From: Bacillus cereus ATCC 14579
GTDB taxonomy: Bacteria; Bacillota; Bacilli; Bacillales; Bacillaceae_G
NCBI RefSeq assembly: GCF_000007825.1
Contig: NC_004722.1
Span: 3,760,501 to 3,824,500 of the forward strand
Reading direction: 5' to 3'
Length of the DNA: 64,000 bases
Shown: positions 61,795 to 64,000 of the stretch, piece after piece
Numbering within the stretch: the stretch's first letter is position 1
Layout of the letters: each line of letters opens with the position of its first letter
Translations under genes and position numbers: made by a program
The notes under the pieces: model-generated
Databases searched by the model: none
What the model saw: the letters and a program-made list of their open reading frames with translations, nothing else
Told to the model about the DNA's origin: nothing

Positions 61795-64000
61795 CTATTC
61801 ACTTGCAATAAGTTCTTCTCCGGCGTCTAAACGAACCGAAACAAGTTTAGATACCCCTGATTCTTGCATTGTTACACCGTACAACACATCAGACTCTTCC
61901 ATTGTACCTTTTCTATGTGTAATTACAATAAACTGCGTCTCATTACTGAATTTCTTTAAATACTGTGCAAAACGAGCTACATTCGCCTCATCAAGGGCTG
62001 CCTCTACCTCATCTAGTACACAGAATGGTACTGGGCGTACTTTTAAAATACCAAATAAAAGCGCAATTGCTGTTAAAGCACGCTCTCCACCTGAAAGTAA
62101 ACCTAAGTTCTGCAGTTTCTTCCCTGGCGGTTGTGCTACAATATCAATACCCGTATTTAGTAAATCCTCTGGATTAGTCATTACTAAATCCGCTCTACCG
62201 CCTCCAAATAATTCAGAGAATACCGATTGAAACTCCATTCTAATGCCTTCAAACGTAGTAGAAAAGCGTTTTTTCATTTCTTCATCCATTTCGGTAATAA
62301 GCTGGTGCAATGTCGCTTTCGCTTCTTCTAGGTCGTCTCTCTGCTCTAGTAAGAATGTATGACGCTCCGCTACACGTTCATATTCATCAATTGCCCCTAG
62401 GTTCACTGTACCTAACTCTTCTATAGATAATTTGATTAATTTTACTTTCTTACGCGCATCTTCTGCAGGCATTGTCATTGTATATTTTAGTTTTGCCGCT
62501 TCAAATGAAATCGTATATGTTTCACGTAAATGTTGTAATCTATTTTCCAACTCTACATCAAGTCGATTTATTCTCACTTCTTGATCTTTCAACATTTCAA
62601 GAATATATTTATGTTTACCTGTCGTTTCTTTCAAATTGCGCTCTAAATGTTCTACCCTCTCTTGCAACGATACACGTTGTTCACGACGAGAGCGAATTAA
62701 TTCTGAAGTTTGATTACGATCATGTGCTTTCTTCTCAATCATATTCGTAATTTGCTCTTCACCACTTGAATTAGATGTCATTTCTTGTTTTAAGAACGCT
62801 AAATCCTCTTTCGTTTTTACAAGTGTCGCATCCGTTTCTTCTTTTTCCTTCGTCAATCGTTCAACTTTTTCTTTTTGATTAAATAAGCGTTGTTGCTTTT
62901 CAGCTACCAGCACTTTTAACTCCGTCATTTCTTTTTGAACTTTTTCTTTCGAAGAATGTTGCTCACTTTTTTGTTTTGTTAAAGCTACAATTTTACTATC
63001 TAACTTAGTGATATCAGCTTGAAGATTCGTTAAAATCCCTTCTAACTCCTCTTTACGCCCTTGCATTTTTACTCGATCTTGTAAAAACCCTTCAATCTCT
63101 AAATCATAAATAGACAATCGATCATTAATACGATGTTCTTCTAATTCTAGACGATTAATCTCTTCTCTTAATTTCTGCTCATCTACACGATCTACTTCTA
63201 CAGTTTGCCTTAGTTCGCGTATTTTCACTTCTTTTTCTTGAATCTCTTGTTTTACTGCTTTAACAAAGTTTTCTAACTTCATTGTTTTTTCTTCCATATC
63301 AGTTAACTTGCGAGTCCACTCTTCCAGTTCACGTTGGCGTCCTAATAAAGAAGATTTCGCTTGCTTTACCGCCCCACCAGTCATAGAACCGCCAGGATTC
63401 ACTACATCACCTTCGATTGTTACAATGCGATAACGGTATTGCAGTTGTTTCGCCAACTCATTTGCTCCGCGTAAATCTTTCGCAACAATAACCGTACCTA
63501 ATAAATTTGAAACTACATTTTCATATTTATTGTTGTACTGCACAAGTTCTGCCGCCACACCTACAAACGATGGGTGTTGATTTGCAATGCGTAATTGCTC
63601 AAATGATAAAGACCTGCTTTTAATAACAGCTTGCGGTAAAAACGTTGCACGTCCATGTTTATTTTGCTTTAAAAATGCTATCGCATTACGAGCATGCTCC
63701 TCTGTTTGTACAACAATATGCTGCATCGCTGCACCTAGAGCAATTTCCATTGCAACTTCGTATTCTTTCGGTACCGTTAACAGTTCCGCAACAGCACCCT
63801 CGATACCTTGCAACCTATTTTCTCTAGCTTTCAATACTTCACGTACACCTTGATAGAATCCAGAATAATCTTCTTGCATCTCTTCAAGCATTTCTTTTCG
63901 AGAACGTGCCTGTTGCACAAATTGATATGCTTGATACAGTTTTGTTTCATTTTCACTATACTGCGTCTTACATTTCCCAAGCGCCGCCTCTGTCTTCTGT
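61795..64000 (-). CDS. smc: Chromosome partition protein SMC (5' end outside window)
   Basis: The frame is open from the window edge to the stop at 61795, giving about 734 C-terminal residues of a protein normally near 1190. Visible are the end of the first coiled coil, the hinge (near 63.8-63.3 kb, with N-P-G-G-S-M-T-G-G-A), a long second coiled coil rich in E, K and Q, and the C-terminal ATPase head with the signature L-S-G-G-E-R-A-L-T and Walker B V-L-D-E-V-E-A-A-L-D. SMC condenses and orders the origin region with ScpAB. The GTG within the window at 63918 is internal, not the start. Confidence 0.96.
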   Translation of the reverse strand, partial: QKTEAALGKCKTQYSENETKLYQAYQFVQQARSRKEMLEEMQEDYSGFYQGVREVLKARENRLQGIEGAVAELLTVPKEYEVAMEIALGAAMQHIVVQTEEHARNAIAFLKQNKHGRATFLPQAVIKSRSLSFEQLRIANQHPSFVGVAAELVQYNNKYENVVSNLLGTVIVAKDLRGANELAKQLQYRYRIVTIEGDVVNPGGSMTGGAVKQAKSSLLGRQRELEEWTRKLTDMEEKTMKLENFVKAVKQEIQEKEVKIRELRQTVEVDRVDEQKLREEINRLELEEHRINDRLSIYDLEIEGFLQDRVKMQGRKEELEGILTNLQADITKLDSKIVALTKQKSEQHSSKEKVQKEMTELKVLVAEKQQRLFNQKEKVERLTKEKEETDATLVKTKEDLAFLKQEMTSNSSGEEQITNMIEKKAHDRNQTSELIRSRREQRVSLQERVEHLERNLKETTGKHKYILEMLKDQEVRINRLDVELENRLQHLRETYTISFEAAKLKYTMTMPAEDARKKVKLIKLSIEELGTVNLGAIDEYERVAERHTFLLEQRDDLEEAKATLHQLITEMDEEMKKRFSTTFEGIRMEFQSVFSELFGGGRADLVMTNPEDLLNTGIDIVAQPPGKKLQNLGLLSGGERALTAIALLFGILKVRPVPFCVLDEVEAALDEANVARFAQYLKKFSNETQFIVITHRKGTMEESDVLYGVTMQESGVSKLVSVRLDAGEELIASE

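Noticed and set aside
1..64000. Search for CRISPR arrays, tRNA or rRNA genes, IS elements, and T-box leaders
   Set aside because: No regularly spaced repeats, cloverleaf sequences, transposase frames or T-box motifs were seen by eye; a computed search could still find weak cases.

Overview
This window is a stretch of low-G+C Firmicute chromosome, almost certainly from a member of the Bacillus cereus group (inference from gene order, protein sequences recalled for the group, and base composition; no database search was possible). It matches the conserved Bacillus block smc-ftsY-ylxM-ffh-rpsP ... spoIIIE-ymfC. Every confidently called gene lies on the minus strand, so transcription runs from high to low coordinates. 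I see no prophage, IS element, CRISPR array, tRNA or rRNA; this is core genome.

In transcription order: 64.0-54.1 kb holds protein export, ribosome assembly and chromosome genes (smc partial, ftsY, ylxM, ffh, rpsP, khpA, rimM, trmD, rplS, signal peptidase I, rbgA, rnhB). Then 53.9-43.4 kb holds sucCD, dprA, topA, trmFO, xerC, hslV, hslU and codY. Next, 43.1-29.7 kb holds rpsB, tsf, pyrH, frr, uppS, cdsA, dxr, rseP, proS and polC, joining translation, isoprenoid and lipid synthesis and replication. The nusA-infB block (rimP, nusA, rnpM/ylxR, ylxQ, infB, ylxP, rbfA, truB, ribF, rpsO, pnp) covers 29.4-19.8 kb. From 19.6 to 12.0 kb come ylxY, mlpA, ymxH, the dipicolinate synthase pair dpaAB, and asd-dapG-dapA, which supplies the precursor of both dipicolinate and diaminopimelate. 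Finally rnjB, tepA, ylzJ and spoIIIE are followed by ymfC and a nucleoside ABC transporter (nupN, nupO, nupP, nupQ partial).

The most interesting points are: (1) a 146-bp element with 13-bp terminal inverted repeats that sits exactly between a strong Shine-Dalgarno sequence and the ATG of rnjB, whose removal would restore ideal spacing; (2) a guanine-class purine riboswitch with promoter and terminator in front of the ymfC-nupNOPQ unit; (3) structured leaders before rpsB, rpsO, rplS and rimP-nusA; (4) four broken reading frames (nupP, truB, rseP, topA), two in homopolymers and including genes expected to be essential, which look more like sequence errors than decay but should be checked; and (5) active-site departures in YlxY and HslV. 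No wholly new multi-gene system is evident; the rnjB leader element is the best candidate for something undescribed.
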